In this document: positions 10,954-19,650 of the stretch, one piece after another | Position numbering within the stretch: position 1 is the stretch's first letter | Layout: the number at the start of each line of letters is the position of its first letter | Assembly (NCBI GenBank): GCA_022072125.1 | Contig: JAJVIH010000037.1 | Coordinates: forward strand, 1-62,381 | Length of the DNA: 62,381 bases | From: Myxococcota bacterium | GTDB lineage: Bacteria; Myxococcota; JAJVIH01 | Reading direction: 5' to 3' | The notes under the pieces: model-generated | Seen by the model: only the letters and a program-made list of their open reading frames with translations | Told to the model about the DNA's origin: nothing | The model's database searches: none | Position numbers and translations under genes: made by a program

Positions 10954-11817
10954 CTATATATCCAGGCCAGTCTGCTGGACGCTCCAGTCCCACAGACGTT
11001 TGGCGAGTTCCGGATCGCGCGCGGCCCTGCTGGGCGTCTTGGGTTTGCATTTGTCCCAGTACAGACCGGTCTTGCCTTCCACTTCAGGTGAGGTGGCCAG
11101 ATAGATGCTGGTTCGCGCGCCCTCTTCCGGCGTGATCATGAAGGGCCGGCCCAGCTTCCATCCCAGCCGCCAAATCCAGCCTGCTTCGCCGGTGAATTCC
11201 GTCGCCACCACGCCCGGATGCAGCGAGTTGACGGCGACCCCGCTGCCTTCCAGCCGCCGCGCCAGTCCGGATGCGAACAGCACATTCGCCAGCTTGGACT
11301 GGGTGTACGCCCGCATGGCGGAGAACCCGCGTTCCAGGGACAGGTTGTCGAAGTCGAGACGGCCCCGGTAATGCGCGCGCGAGGCCACGCAGACAATGCG
11401 CGAGGGCGCGCTCTGTTTGAGCAGATCCAGCAGGCGCAGGGTGGTGATGAAATAGCCCAGGTGGTTGATGGCCAGGGTCATCTCGACGCCCTTGGGCGTC
11501 AGTTCGCGCTTGCTCAGCATCAGGCCCGCGTTGTTGACCAGCACATGCAGGGCGCTGAAGTGTTTGTGAAATTCCGATGCGAAGGTCTCGATGGACGCCT
11601 GATCGGCCATGTCGGCGATCATCAGGTGTACGTCCTGGTTTCCCGACGCGCCGATGATCTCTTCCCGCGCGGCCTTCCCCTTGGCCTGGTTGCGGCAGAC
11701 GATCACCGTGGTGGCCCCCGCGCGCGCGATTTCCCTGGCGGTGACCTTGCCGATGCCCGCGTTGGCGCCGGTGATCACGGCGATCTTGCCCTTGAGGCTG
11801 ACGGATGATGATGTCAT
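10954..11817 (-). CDS. Short-chain dehydrogenase (retinol-dehydrogenase-like SDR)
   Basis: A 287-residue classical SDR. It shows VITGANAGIGKVTAREIA (TGxxxGIG cofactor motif), VNNAGLM, a serine-bearing RIVCVASRAHY block, and Y-T-Q-S-K-L-A-N as the YxxxK active site. It resembles WW-domain oxidoreductase/retinol-dehydrogenase-type SDRs that use NADP(H), usually on lipophilic carbonyls. The ATG at 11817 was chosen over an upstream start at 11877 because the extra 20 residues precede the conserved fold. It is divergent from the cca gene, with 52 bp between the starts. Confidence 0.85.
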   Translation of the reverse strand: MTSSSVSLKGKIAVITGANAGIGKVTAREIARAGATTVIVCRNQAKGKAAREEIIGASGNQDVHLMIADMADQASIETFASEFHKHFSALHVLVNNAGLMLSKRELTPKGVEMTLAINHLGYFITTLRLLDLLKQSAPSRIVCVASRAHYRGRLDFDNLSLERGFSAMRAYTQSKLANVLFASGLARRLEGSGVAVNSLHPGVVATEFTGEAGWIWRLGWKLGRPFMITPEEGARTSIYLATSPEVEGKTGLYWDKCKPKTPSRAARDPELAKRLWDWSVQQTGLDI

Positions 11818-11869
11818 GTTGGTTTCCCGGTGATCGTTGAAGTTGCGGTCGCACACGGGAACATAGGAC

Positions 11870-13204
11870 ATGGGCATGGAAACGCAACGTCAATGGGCGC
11901 TGGAAGTCGCCCGCATCCTCCGCTCCCGGGGGTACGAAGCGGTGTTCGCGGGGGGCTGCGTGCGCGATGCGCTGCTGGGCCGGCCCGTCTCCGATTTCGA
12001 CGTGGCGACCAGCGCGCTTCCGGCGGAGGTGATGGCGATCTTCCCCCGCTGCGTTCCGGTGGGAGAACACTTCGGCGTGGTGCGGGTGGTCCGGGAGCCC
12101 GGCGTCGAAATCGAAACCGCCACCTTCCGCTCCGACGGCCCCTACCTCGACGGCCGCCGCCCCTCTTCCGTGCGTTTCTCCAGCGCGCGGGAGGACGTGC
12201 TGCGGCGGGACTTCACCGTCAACGGCATGCTCCAGGAGCCGGAAACCGGCGAAGTGCTGGATTATGTGGGCGGCCGCGAAGACCTGATGCGCGGGATCAT
12301 CCGCGCCATCGGCGATCCGGATCGGCGTTTCGCGGAGGACAAACTGCGTCTGATCCGCGCCGTGCGCTTCGCCGCGCGCCTGGGCTTCCGCATCGAACCG
12401 GCGACCTGGCGCGCCATCCAGCGCTGGGCTCCGCGCATCCACGAGGTCAGCGCGGAACGCATCCGCGACGAGTTGTGCAAGATCCTGGCGGGACCAGACG
12501 CCGGCCGCGCGTTCCATCTGTTGCAGAACTCGGGTCTGCTCCGCGAAATCCTGCCGGAAATGGACGCCATGGTGGGCTGCGAACAGCCGCCGGAATTTCA
12601 TCCCGAGGGGGATGTATTCACCCACACCTGTCTGCTGTTCGACTGCATGAACGAGCCGAAATCACTGGAGGTGGCGCTCGGCGCGCTCTTCCATGACATC
12701 GGCAAGCCGCCCACGTTCACGCGGACCGATCGCATCCGGTTTCATGGCCATGAAACCGCCGGCCTGCCGATGACGGAGAACATCATGCGGCGGCTCCGTT
12801 TTTCCAACGCCCAGATTGAACTGACGAAGGAACTGGTGGCGGATCACCTCAAATTCGCCTCGGTCATGAACATGCGCGCCGCCACGCTGAAGCGTTTTCT
12901 CCGGCGCGAAAGTTTTCCATTTCACCTGGAACTCCACCGCATTGACTGCATGGCTTCCCATATGGACATGCGGGCGTATGAATTTTGCCTGCGCAAGCTG
13001 GACGAACTGGCGAGGGAGCCGCCGCCCCGCCCGCGCCTGGTCACCGGAGAAGACCTCAAGCAGCTTGGGCTGGCTCCTGGCCCCCGTTACCGGGAAATCC
13101 TGGACGCGGTTGAAGACGCCCAGCTTGAACAGCCGGAATTGGACCGGGAGCAGGCCCTGGACATAGCCCGGCGGCTGGCCGCGTCAGCGCAGGGTATCCC
13201 CTGA
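11870..13204 (+). CDS. tRNA CCA nucleotidyltransferase / poly(A) polymerase-like enzyme with HD domain
   Basis: A 444-residue class II nucleotidyltransferase. The head has FAGGCVRDALLGRPVSDFDVATSA (Gly-rich motif and metal-binding DxD), then RRDFTVNGM, and RFAEDKLRLIRAVRFAARLGF. A central HD phosphohydrolase domain follows (LFHDIGKPPTF), then a helical tail. It adds or repairs the 3' CCA of tRNAs; distinguishing CCA-adding from A-adding or polyadenylating forms is not possible by eye. Its last 21 bases overlap the 3' end of the convergent PTPS gene. A second in-frame ATG 6 nt downstream is an equal start candidate. Confidence 0.88.
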   Translation: MGMETQRQWALEVARILRSRGYEAVFAGGCVRDALLGRPVSDFDVATSALPAEVMAIFPRCVPVGEHFGVVRVVREPGVEIETATFRSDGPYLDGRRPSSVRFSSAREDVLRRDFTVNGMLQEPETGEVLDYVGGREDLMRGIIRAIGDPDRRFAEDKLRLIRAVRFAARLGFRIEPATWRAIQRWAPRIHEVSAERIRDELCKILAGPDAGRAFHLLQNSGLLREILPEMDAMVGCEQPPEFHPEGDVFTHTCLLFDCMNEPKSLEVALGALFHDIGKPPTFTRTDRIRFHGHETAGLPMTENIMRRLRFSNAQIELTKELVADHLKFASVMNMRAATLKRFLRRESFPFHLELHRIDCMASHMDMRAYEFCLRKLDELAREPPPRPRLVTGEDLKQLGLAPGPRYREILDAVEDAQLEQPELDREQALDIARRLAASAQGIP

Positions 13205-13699
13205 TCCGCGGTGGTAGTACGCGCCGCCCTGCCCGTGGGATTCGCTGATGGTCACCTCCAGCCCCGCCACCACGCCGGCCGGATAACGATCCCCCAGCAA
13301 TTCAACGAACTGCCTCGCGAACTCCATCGCCAGCGTTTCCACCACGATATTGGTCAGCGGCAACAACAGCACTTCATCCGCGGGCGCGACATAGTGTTTT
13401 CCACAAAGCTCGAACTCGATCTCGCGGCTGTCCCGCCGCTGGATGCGGAAATGCGGGCAGTGGGCGGCCAGAATCAACTGCTGGTCCCAGCGCAGGCACA
13501 GGTTGCTCAACACCTGCTTGATCATTCCAAAATCCACCAGCGACTGAAACTCGACGTTGGTCAGATCGAAGGCCACGGTCACCTGGAAATTGTGACCATG
13601 CAGCCGCTCCTTGGTCCCGTCGGGAAAGACGGTCATATGAGCCGCGGAAAACTTGTGGGTGTCCTTGCCGACGTAGATGCGGTGAATGCTCTGGTTCAT
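13184..13699 (-). CDS. 6-pyruvoyltetrahydropterin synthase family, PTPS-III-like active site
   Basis: A 171-residue T-fold enzyme. Zinc histidines are in KFSAAHMTVF and LHGHNFQVTV. The active-site motif reads T-K-E-R-L-H-G-H, that is E(x)2HGH, lacking the Cys of the QueD C(x)3HGH motif. In this family E(x)2HGH marks PTPS-III enzymes, which turn dihydroneopterin triphosphate into 6-hydroxymethyl-dihydropterin and bypass FolB in folate synthesis; QueD function in queuosine is then less likely. A C-terminal SESHGQGGAYY carries the general acid/base region. It is the last gene of the mutL operon, overlapping cmk by ATGA, and its 3' end overlaps cca. Confidence 0.8.
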   Translation of the reverse strand: MNQSIHRIYVGKDTHKFSAAHMTVFPDGTKERLHGHNFQVTVAFDLTNVEFQSLVDFGMIKQVLSNLCLRWDQQLILAAHCPHFRIQRRDSREIEFELCGKHYVAPADEVLLLPLTNIVVETLAMEFARQFVELLGDRYPAGVVAGLEVTISESHGQGGAYYHRGSGDTLR

Positions 13700-14391
13700 G
13701 TCCCCCTCGCCTTGTCGCGCAGCAACCGGATCAATTCTTCCAGGACCTGCTCCGTGGCGAGATCGCTGGTGTCCACGATCATGGCTCCGGGAGCGGGCTT
13801 CAGGGGCGCGGCTTCGCGGGTGCGATCGCGCTCGTCCCGCTCGATCAGATCCCGGAGCACCTCCTCGAATGGCGGCGCCGCGCCTTTGGCCGCCAGTTCG
13901 GCGTGACGGCGGCGCGCGCGGACTTCCGGGCGCGCGTCGAGAAAAAATTTCGCGGCGGCGTCGGGGAAAATCACCGTTCCGATGTCCCGGCCTTCCAGCA
14001 CCGCCGAACCGTTTCCACCCAGACGCCGCTGCAAATCCACCAAGGCCGCGCGGACCTGCGGCCACTTCGACACCAGGCTGGCGCCCCGGGAAATTTCCGG
14101 GGTCCGGATATCCAGGCTGACATCGCGGCCTTCCAGCAGGACCGCGTTTCCTTCCTCGCGGGCGGCGAATTCCATGGGCAGGCCCGCCGCCAGGGCGCCC
14201 AGCGCATCGCCGTCATCCCACGGCGCGCCATGGCGGAGCGCGTGCAGCGCCAGCGACCGGTAAATGGCTCCCGTGTCAATATGGCGAAAGCCAATGCGCC
14301 GGGCGAGCAGCCGGGCGATGGTGGATTTTCCGGAACCGACAGGTCCATCAATCGCGATGATCCAGTCTTCCGGCAACGCGGTCTGATTCAC
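13696..14391 (-). CDS. cmk: Cytidylate kinase
   Basis: A 231-residue P-loop kinase that phosphorylates CMP and dCMP. It has IIAIDGPVGSGKSTIARLLA (Walker A), HIDTGAIYRSLALHA, the LEGRDIGTVIFPDA segment and the R-A-R-R-R-H lid arginines followed by a D-E-R-D-R-T run. Length fits the family. Start is GTG inside the aroA stop (GTGA), with GGAG 7 nt upstream, so translation is coupled to aroA. The aroA-cmk pairing is common in bacteria. Confidence 0.93.
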   Translation of the reverse strand: MNQTALPEDWIIAIDGPVGSGKSTIARLLARRIGFRHIDTGAIYRSLALHALRHGAPWDDGDALGALAAGLPMEFAAREEGNAVLLEGRDVSLDIRTPEISRGASLVSKWPQVRAALVDLQRRLGGNGSAVLEGRDIGTVIFPDAAAKFFLDARPEVRARRRHAELAAKGAAPPFEEVLRDLIERDERDRTREAAPLKPAPGAMIVDTSDLATEQVLEELIRLLRDKARGT

Positions 14392-15680
14392 AGGTTTTCT
14401 CCGCTCAAGCGGCCAAGGGTGGTGAAAAATCCGGGCCATGAGGTTTCGACCCATCCGGCGTTGCGGATGCGGATGGGTCCCCGGGCGCGGCAGGCCGCCG
14501 CCGCGAAGGCCATGGCGATGCGGTGATCGCCCCCGCTGTCCACCTCGCCGCCATTCCATTCGCCGATCCCGGTGATGTCAACGCCATCCTCGCGTTCAAC
14601 AACCGGAACTCCCAGCGCGCGGAGGTTGGCCGCAATCAGCGTGATGCGGTCGGACTCCTTCACCCTCAATTCGGATGCGCCGCGGATGCTGGTTTCGCCA
14701 TCCGCGGCCGCGGCGAGAATGGCGGCGATGGGCAATTCGTCAATGCCGCGCACGACCCACTCGCCGCCGATGTTGACGCCCTCCAGCCGCGATGAACGGA
14801 CGGTGATGGTCCCCACCGGCTCCCCCGCGGACACGCCTGGTTTCGCGGCCTCGAAATCCCCGCCCATGGCGGACAATATCTCCAGGAAACCCGTGCGCGT
14901 GGGGTTCAATCCGCAATCCTCCACGCGCAGCGATCCGTCGCGGGCGAGGGCGGCGGCGGCGATGAAGAACGACGCGGCGGAGATATCGCCGGCGACCCTG
15001 ACGCCACACGCGGGCCAGCCATCCACCCGCCGGGTGGTGATCGTGTAGCCCTCCGCCGATACGGGCAGCCCGAAATAATGAAACAGACGCTCCGTGTGAT
15101 CGCGGGTGGGCGCGATCTCGACAACCTGCGTCTCTCCCTCGGCGTAGAGGCCCGCGAACATCACCGCGCTTTTGACCTGGGCGCTGGGGGCGGCCATTTC
15201 ACAACGCGCGCCTCGCAACGGCGTCCCATGGATCGTCAGCGGCGCCCTGCCCTGGCGCGATTCAATCCGGGCGCCCATCCGCGCCAAGGGATCCGTCACC
15301 CGCGCCATGGGCCGCCGCCGCAGGGACTCATCGCCATCGAGGATGGAGCCGAATCCCTGGCCCGCCAAGACGCCCGCCAACAGCCGCATGGCCGTGCCGC
15401 TGTTGCCGCAATCGAGAATTCCGGCGGGCGGCCTGGCCGGGCGCATGCCCGCTCCCGTCATGCGAATGGAGTCTCCATCCACCGCCGCCCGCGCGCCCAA
15501 CGCCTGTGCGATCGCAATCATATTCACGTTGTCCGCGCCGTATTCGCGCGCGGTGATGACCGCCTCGCCCCCGGCCAGCGCGTTCAGCAGAATCGCCCGG
15601 TGCAGAATGGATTTGTCCGCCGGCGGAACCAGCACGCCCTGAATCCGCCGCAACGGCGGGATGATTACTTCGCGGTTCAT
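14388..15680 (-). CDS. aroA: 3-phosphoshikimate 1-carboxyvinyltransferase (EPSP synthase)
   Basis: A 430-residue EPSP synthase, transferring enolpyruvyl from PEP to shikimate-3-phosphate in the aromatic pathway. Seen: the PPADKSILHRAILLNALAGG substrate loop, DCGNSGTAMRLLAGVLAGQ, R-R-R-P-M, a PSAQVKSAVMFAGLYA block and the ELRVKESDRI signature near the C-terminus. The LAGVLAGQ stretch resembles class I/II variation around the PEP site, so glyphosate behaviour cannot be read by eye. The ATG overlaps the miaA stop (ATGA). It feeds directly into cmk by a GTGA overlap. Confidence 0.95.
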   Translation of the reverse strand: MNREVIIPPLRRIQGVLVPPADKSILHRAILLNALAGGEAVITAREYGADNVNMIAIAQALGARAAVDGDSIRMTGAGMRPARPPAGILDCGNSGTAMRLLAGVLAGQGFGSILDGDESLRRRPMARVTDPLARMGARIESRQGRAPLTIHGTPLRGARCEMAAPSAQVKSAVMFAGLYAEGETQVVEIAPTRDHTERLFHYFGLPVSAEGYTITTRRVDGWPACGVRVAGDISAASFFIAAAALARDGSLRVEDCGLNPTRTGFLEILSAMGGDFEAAKPGVSAGEPVGTITVRSSRLEGVNIGGEWVVRGIDELPIAAILAAAADGETSIRGASELRVKESDRITLIAANLRALGVPVVEREDGVDITGIGEWNGGEVDSGGDHRIAMAFAAAACRARGPIRIRNAGWVETSWPGFFTTLGRLSGENL

Positions 15681-16612
15681 GTTCCGGTCCGCCCTTCGCA
15701 ACCCAATATGAACTGGCGGAATTCATCCTTCAACCGCGCGGCGGGCCATGGCTCCTCAATCCAGCGGAAGCCAGGTTCGGCGCGAAACCAGGTGCGCTGG
15801 CGCTTCGCATAGCGGCGGGTATCCGCGATGGCCTGCTCACGAAATTCATCCATGCCTATTTCGCCATGCAGATAGCGGATGGCCTGCGCATAGCCAATGG
15901 CCTTGAGCGGCAGGGCGTCCGGATTCAGCCCCAATTCCAGCAGTTCGCGGGTTTCCTCCAGCAGGCCGGCTTTCACCATGGCGTCGAATCGCGCCGCGAT
16001 GCGCTGGCGATGGTTTTCCCGGTCCGGGTCCAGCATCACGCCGCGCCAGACGTATCCCGGGGAATCCTTCCCGCCCGATTGCAACTGGCGGATGGTCCGG
16101 CCCGTCATGCGCGCAACTTCCAGCGCGCGGATCAGCCTGGACTGATCGGCGGGAGCCAGTTCGCGCAGCGATTGCGGATCGGCCCGCGCCAATTCCTCGC
16201 GGATGGCCGCGCCGCCGTCGCGTTTCCACGAAGCCTGAAGCTCCACGCGAAGTTCCGGATTGGCCGGCGGCAGGCGGTGAAGCCCATGCGCCAGCGCCCT
16301 CCACCACAGTCCCGCTCCCGCCACCACCAGCGGCGTCTTGCCCCGGCGGAGAATCTCCGCAATCGTCTCCCGGGCGATGCGTGCGAATTCCCCCGCGGAC
16401 AACGGCTCGCGGGGATCGCGAAAGCCCGTCAGATGATGGGGCGCCAGTTTCATCTCCTCAGGCGTTGGAGCGGCGGAGCCGATGGCGCAGCCCCGGTAGA
16501 CCTGGACGGAATCCACGTTGACGATTTCGGCGTCCAGCGCGCGCGCCAGTTCAACGGCCAGGGCGGTTTTTCCGGCGGCCGTGGGCCCCGCGATGACGAT
16601 CAGGCGGCTCAC
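15677..16612 (-). CDS. miaA: tRNA dimethylallyltransferase
   Basis: A 311-residue enzyme that prenylates A37 of tRNAs reading UNN codons. It has the P-loop IVIAGPTAAGKTALAVELA, NVDSVQVYRG, PHHLTGFRDPREPLSAGEF, a P-L-V-V-A-G-A-G block and KAIGYAQAIRYLHG near the end, followed by the R-Y-A-K-R-Q-R-T-W-F signature. Start is GTG overlapping the mutL stop (GTGA). mutL-miaA adjacency is a familiar bacterial order (as with mutL-miaA-hfq), here without hfq. Confidence 0.95.
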   Translation of the reverse strand: MSRLIVIAGPTAAGKTALAVELARALDAEIVNVDSVQVYRGCAIGSAAPTPEEMKLAPHHLTGFRDPREPLSAGEFARIARETIAEILRRGKTPLVVAGAGLWWRALAHGLHRLPPANPELRVELQASWKRDGGAAIREELARADPQSLRELAPADQSRLIRALEVARMTGRTIRQLQSGGKDSPGYVWRGVMLDPDRENHRQRIAARFDAMVKAGLLEETRELLELGLNPDALPLKAIGYAQAIRYLHGEIGMDEFREQAIADTRRYAKRQRTWFRAEPGFRWIEEPWPAARLKDEFRQFILGCEGRTGT

Positions 16613-18519
16613 GTGCGGTGAAACCAGCGGGCGATTTCCGGAAGGCCGATATTCACCGAAACCGGCCTGCCATGCGGGCAGTGGGCGGAGAACTCCGTTT
16701 CATCCATGGCCCGGAAGAGCGCCATGATTTCCTCGTGGGTCAGGCGGTCGCCCGCGCGAACGGAAGAGTGACAGGCGCACGAGGCGTAGACATCTCCCAC
16801 CGCTTCATGCAGCGAGGCGTACGACGCGCCGGAAGATATTTCATCCAGCAGGTCGCTCATGATGCGCGGGACATTGGCGCCGGCCAGCACCTCCGGAATT
16901 TCCCGCACCGCGTAACTGGAGGGACCGGACGGCTCCACCACGAAACCCAGCTTCTCCAGTTCGTCCGCGTGGGCGGAAAGCTGGTGGCGCTGCGCGGGAT
17001 TGAGTTCCAGTTCGACCGGCAGCAGCAACACCTGACGGGGCACCTCGCCGCGATGGTATTGCTCCATCAACCGCGTATAGGTCACGCGCTCGTGAGCGGC
17101 GTGCTGATCCACCACCACCAGGCCATCGGGACCTTCCGCGACCAGGTACGTGCCGGCGAATTGCCCCACCGGCCTCAACAGGGAGAAGAAAGCTTTCTTC
17201 CCTGCTCCCCCGGCGGAAGGGTCCGGCTGTTCCTCCCATTTCCGCGGCGGCGCGGCGAAGGATTCCTGGTCCGGCCTGTCTGGCTGAACAATATATCCCT
17301 TGTCTCCGTTTGCCGGTCTTGCGGCCTGGGGCGCGATGGGATTGGCCGGCATGGCGATTCCGCCTGGCGTTCCATGGGAGCCGCGATCCGCCGCCGGACG
17401 CGGAACACCCGCCGGCGGCGCGGAAAGCGCCCCGGAGGGTGAAATGGAATGGGCGGGCCCCATGGCGCGCGCGGGCTCCAGCACATAATTTTTGCGGGTG
17501 AATCCGGCGTCCCGCGCCCAAGGAGCCGGACGCAGCACGCTGGTCAGCGCCTCCCGCACCGCGCGGTAGACCAGGCCGCTGTTTTCAAAGCGCACCTCGA
17601 CTTTTTGGGGATGCACGTTCACATCCACCAGCCCGGGATCCATGACGATCTCCAGAAACACCGCCGGATAGCGTCCCTTGGGCAGCACGTTTTCGTACGC
17701 ATCGAGAATGGCGCGCTGCACCCCGCGATCGCGGACGAACCTGCCATTCACATAGGTGTACATCAGGCGCTGCGTGCTCTGGGAAACCTCCGGATATCCG
17801 GCGTATCCGCGCACCTCAACGCCATTGAGCGAGCCTTGCGCGGCGAGCAGGCGCCGCTCCAGTTCGCGGCTGGCCAGTTGGGTGATGCGCCGCTCCCGCG
17901 ATTCGCCCGCGGGCAGATCAAAACTCTCCCGTCCGTCGCGCAGGTAACGGAAGCGGACATCGGACCGCAGCAGCGCCAGCCGGATAAACGCCTCGGTCAG
18001 GTGGGACTCCTCGGTCGGAGGCGATTTGAGGAATTTCCGGCGGGCCGGCACATTGAAAAACAGATCGCGCACTTCCACGGACGTTCCCGGCGCCAATCCC
18101 GCCGGACTGATCTCCTGATTCTGTCCGCCGGTGATCTGGATGCGATGGCCTTCGCCGCCGCTGGTCCGGCTGGCCATGCTGAACCGGCTGACGGATGCGA
18201 TGGAGGGGATCGCCTCACCGCGGAATCCCAGGGTGCGGATGTGGAACAGATCCTCTTCGCTGGCGAGTTTGCTGGTGGCGTGACGCCGCACCGCCAGTTC
18301 CAGGTCTTCGCGCGACATGCCGCAGCCATTGTCGGTGACGCGAATCAGCCTCGACCCCGCCCCTTCGATCTCCACCGTGATGAGCGTGGCGCCCGCGTCC
18401 AGGGCGTTCTCGACCAGTTCCTTGAGCACGCTGGCCGGACGTTCGACCACTTCGCCGGCGGCGATGCGATCCGCCAGGTGGGGCGGCAACAGCCGGATGC
18501 GGCGGGTGGTTTCATTCAT
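16609..18519 (-). CDS. mutL: DNA mismatch repair protein MutL
   Basis: A 636-residue GHKL ATPase. N-terminal motifs: KELVENALDAGAT, VTDNGCGM and RTLGFRGEAIPSIASVSRF. After a variable Pro/Gly-rich linker (about 335-445) the C-terminal dimerisation domain carries D-Q-H-A-A-H-E, the core of the DQHA(x)2E(x)4E endonuclease motif, though the last Glu position reads Thr. A-C-H-S-S-V-R and C-P-H-G-R-P zinc-site motifs are also present. This supports a nicking MutL of the type found in bacteria without MutH. It heads the five-gene overlapping operon from a strong candidate promoter. Confidence 0.95.
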   Translation of the reverse strand: MNETTRRIRLLPPHLADRIAAGEVVERPASVLKELVENALDAGATLITVEIEGAGSRLIRVTDNGCGMSREDLELAVRRHATSKLASEEDLFHIRTLGFRGEAIPSIASVSRFSMASRTSGGEGHRIQITGGQNQEISPAGLAPGTSVEVRDLFFNVPARRKFLKSPPTEESHLTEAFIRLALLRSDVRFRYLRDGRESFDLPAGESRERRITQLASRELERRLLAAQGSLNGVEVRGYAGYPEVSQSTQRLMYTYVNGRFVRDRGVQRAILDAYENVLPKGRYPAVFLEIVMDPGLVDVNVHPQKVEVRFENSGLVYRAVREALTSVLRPAPWARDAGFTRKNYVLEPARAMGPAHSISPSGALSAPPAGVPRPAADRGSHGTPGGIAMPANPIAPQAARPANGDKGYIVQPDRPDQESFAAPPRKWEEQPDPSAGGAGKKAFFSLLRPVGQFAGTYLVAEGPDGLVVVDQHAAHERVTYTRLMEQYHRGEVPRQVLLLPVELELNPAQRHQLSAHADELEKLGFVVEPSGPSSYAVREIPEVLAGANVPRIMSDLLDEISSGASYASLHEAVGDVYASCACHSSVRAGDRLTHEEIMALFRAMDETEFSAHCPHGRPVSVNIGLPEIARWFHRT

Positions 18520-18555
18520 GGGGAACCGGGCGGAAAACGGATCGGATTGACTGGA

Positions 18556-18612
18556 TGACAGCCTGGATGTAAACGCGAAACGGATTGTAAGAAGCCGTAT
18601 TCCAGGCTGTCA
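18556..18612. promoter_or_regulatory. Perfect 12-bp inverted repeat in the mutL / SDR divergent promoter region
   Basis: TGACAGCCTGGA (18556-18567) and TCCAGGCTGTCA (18601-18612) are exact inverted copies 33 bp apart. The right arm covers most of the mutL -35 box, and the left arm falls just past the predicted mutL start point. This is the layout of a two-site or looping operator, though a chance duplication or transcript hairpin is possible. Confidence 0.5.
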
Positions 18613-18613
18613 A
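18584..18613 (-). promoter_or_regulatory. Promoter of the mutL-miaA-aroA-cmk-PTPS operon
   Basis: Minus-strand TTGACA (18613-18608, perfect) and TACAAT (18589-18584, 5 of 6) are separated by 18 nt. They are placed about 65 nt before the mutL ATG. This is the best sigma70-like promoter seen in the window. Confidence 0.7.
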
Positions 18614-18629
18614 CGCGGAGGGGAAAGGC

Positions 18630-19634
18630 TTGAGCGAACAGAAAGTCATGCCCCGCGCCATCGCCCGGCGCGTCGCCGTCACCATCAACAACACTCCGGT
18701 GGCGCTGCGTCTGCTCCAGCGCCTGGAAAACAACCCCGCGTTTTCCTCGATCCTGCTTCTGGGAACCGACACGCCGGCGATCGCCACGCGGCGGGCGGAA
18801 TTTCATCGCATGGATCTTTCGCAGCCGCAGAGCGCGCTGGCTCTGCCCGCGCTGCTGCGCGAGCGCGGGATCAACGTATTCGTACGCCAGCGTTTTTTCG
18901 AGGCCCCCGCCCGCGACGCCGCCTGGGCCCACGAACTGGAAGCCATCGGCGCCATGTACGTGCTCAACGCCTGCGCGGAAGCGGGCGTCGAGCGCATCAT
19001 CATTGGCAGTTCGACAACGGTCTACGGCGCGCAGCGGAGCAACCCGAACTACCTTTCCGAAGACCATTTTGGAAGGTCCAATCCCGGGCCGCTGCTGTTC
19101 GAGGATCGCGCCGAGGTGGAGCGCCAGGCCATCGAATTCCGCAAACGCAATCCGCAGGTGGAGGTGGCGGTGCTGCGCTTCGCCACCCTGCTCAGCGAAG
19201 GCGTGGACAACTTCATGACCCGTTACCTGACCGCGCGCGTGACTCCGGTGGTGATGGGCTTCGACCCCCTGGTGCAGTTCCTTCACGCCGACGACGCGGT
19301 GGACGCCATCACCATGGCTCTCGACGCCGGGAAAGTGAACGGCGCATACAACATCGTGGGACGCGGCGTGCTGCCGTTGTCGGCGGTGATCAAGCTGGTG
19401 GGCCGCATGCCCGCCCCCGTTCCCGAAGGGCTGCTGCGCGCCGGGCTGCGCAGCGCATGGTCGCTGGGAATATCGGACATTCACCCGCGCATGGCGCGCT
19501 ACCTGAAATACCTGTGGGTGGCCGACGGACGCCGCGCCGAGCGCGAACTGGGCTTTGTGGCCAAATACGACGTGCAGGACTGCCTGCGGGATTTCCGCAA
19601 GGGCTTGGAGTCCCGCGGCATGATCCGGGTTTGA
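18630..19634 (+). CDS. Degenerate NAD-dependent epimerase-like protein (SDR fold)
   Basis: A 334-residue protein with the overall course of an extended SDR: IIIGSSTTVYG, VAVLRFATLLSEGVDNF, QFLHADDAVDAITMALD, GAYNIVGRGVLPLS. However the N-terminal glycine motif is replaced by V-T-I-N-N-T-P-V-A, and the YxxxK position appears to read F-E-D-R-A. It may therefore be a non-catalytic or non-nucleotide-binding paralogue. The TTG at 18630 follows an excellent GGAGGGG site; ATG at 18648 is the alternative. Only 16 nt separate it from the acyltransferase, so the two are likely a functional pair. Confidence 0.75.
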   Translation: MSEQKVMPRAIARRVAVTINNTPVALRLLQRLENNPAFSSILLLGTDTPAIATRRAEFHRMDLSQPQSALALPALLRERGINVFVRQRFFEAPARDAAWAHELEAIGAMYVLNACAEAGVERIIIGSSTTVYGAQRSNPNYLSEDHFGRSNPGPLLFEDRAEVERQAIEFRKRNPQVEVAVLRFATLLSEGVDNFMTRYLTARVTPVVMGFDPLVQFLHADDAVDAITMALDAGKVNGAYNIVGRGVLPLSAVIKLVGRMPAPVPEGLLRAGLRSAWSLGISDIHPRMARYLKYLWVADGRRAERELGFVAKYDVQDCLRDFRKGLESRGMIRV

Positions 19635-19650
19635 TGCGGGAGACGATGCA

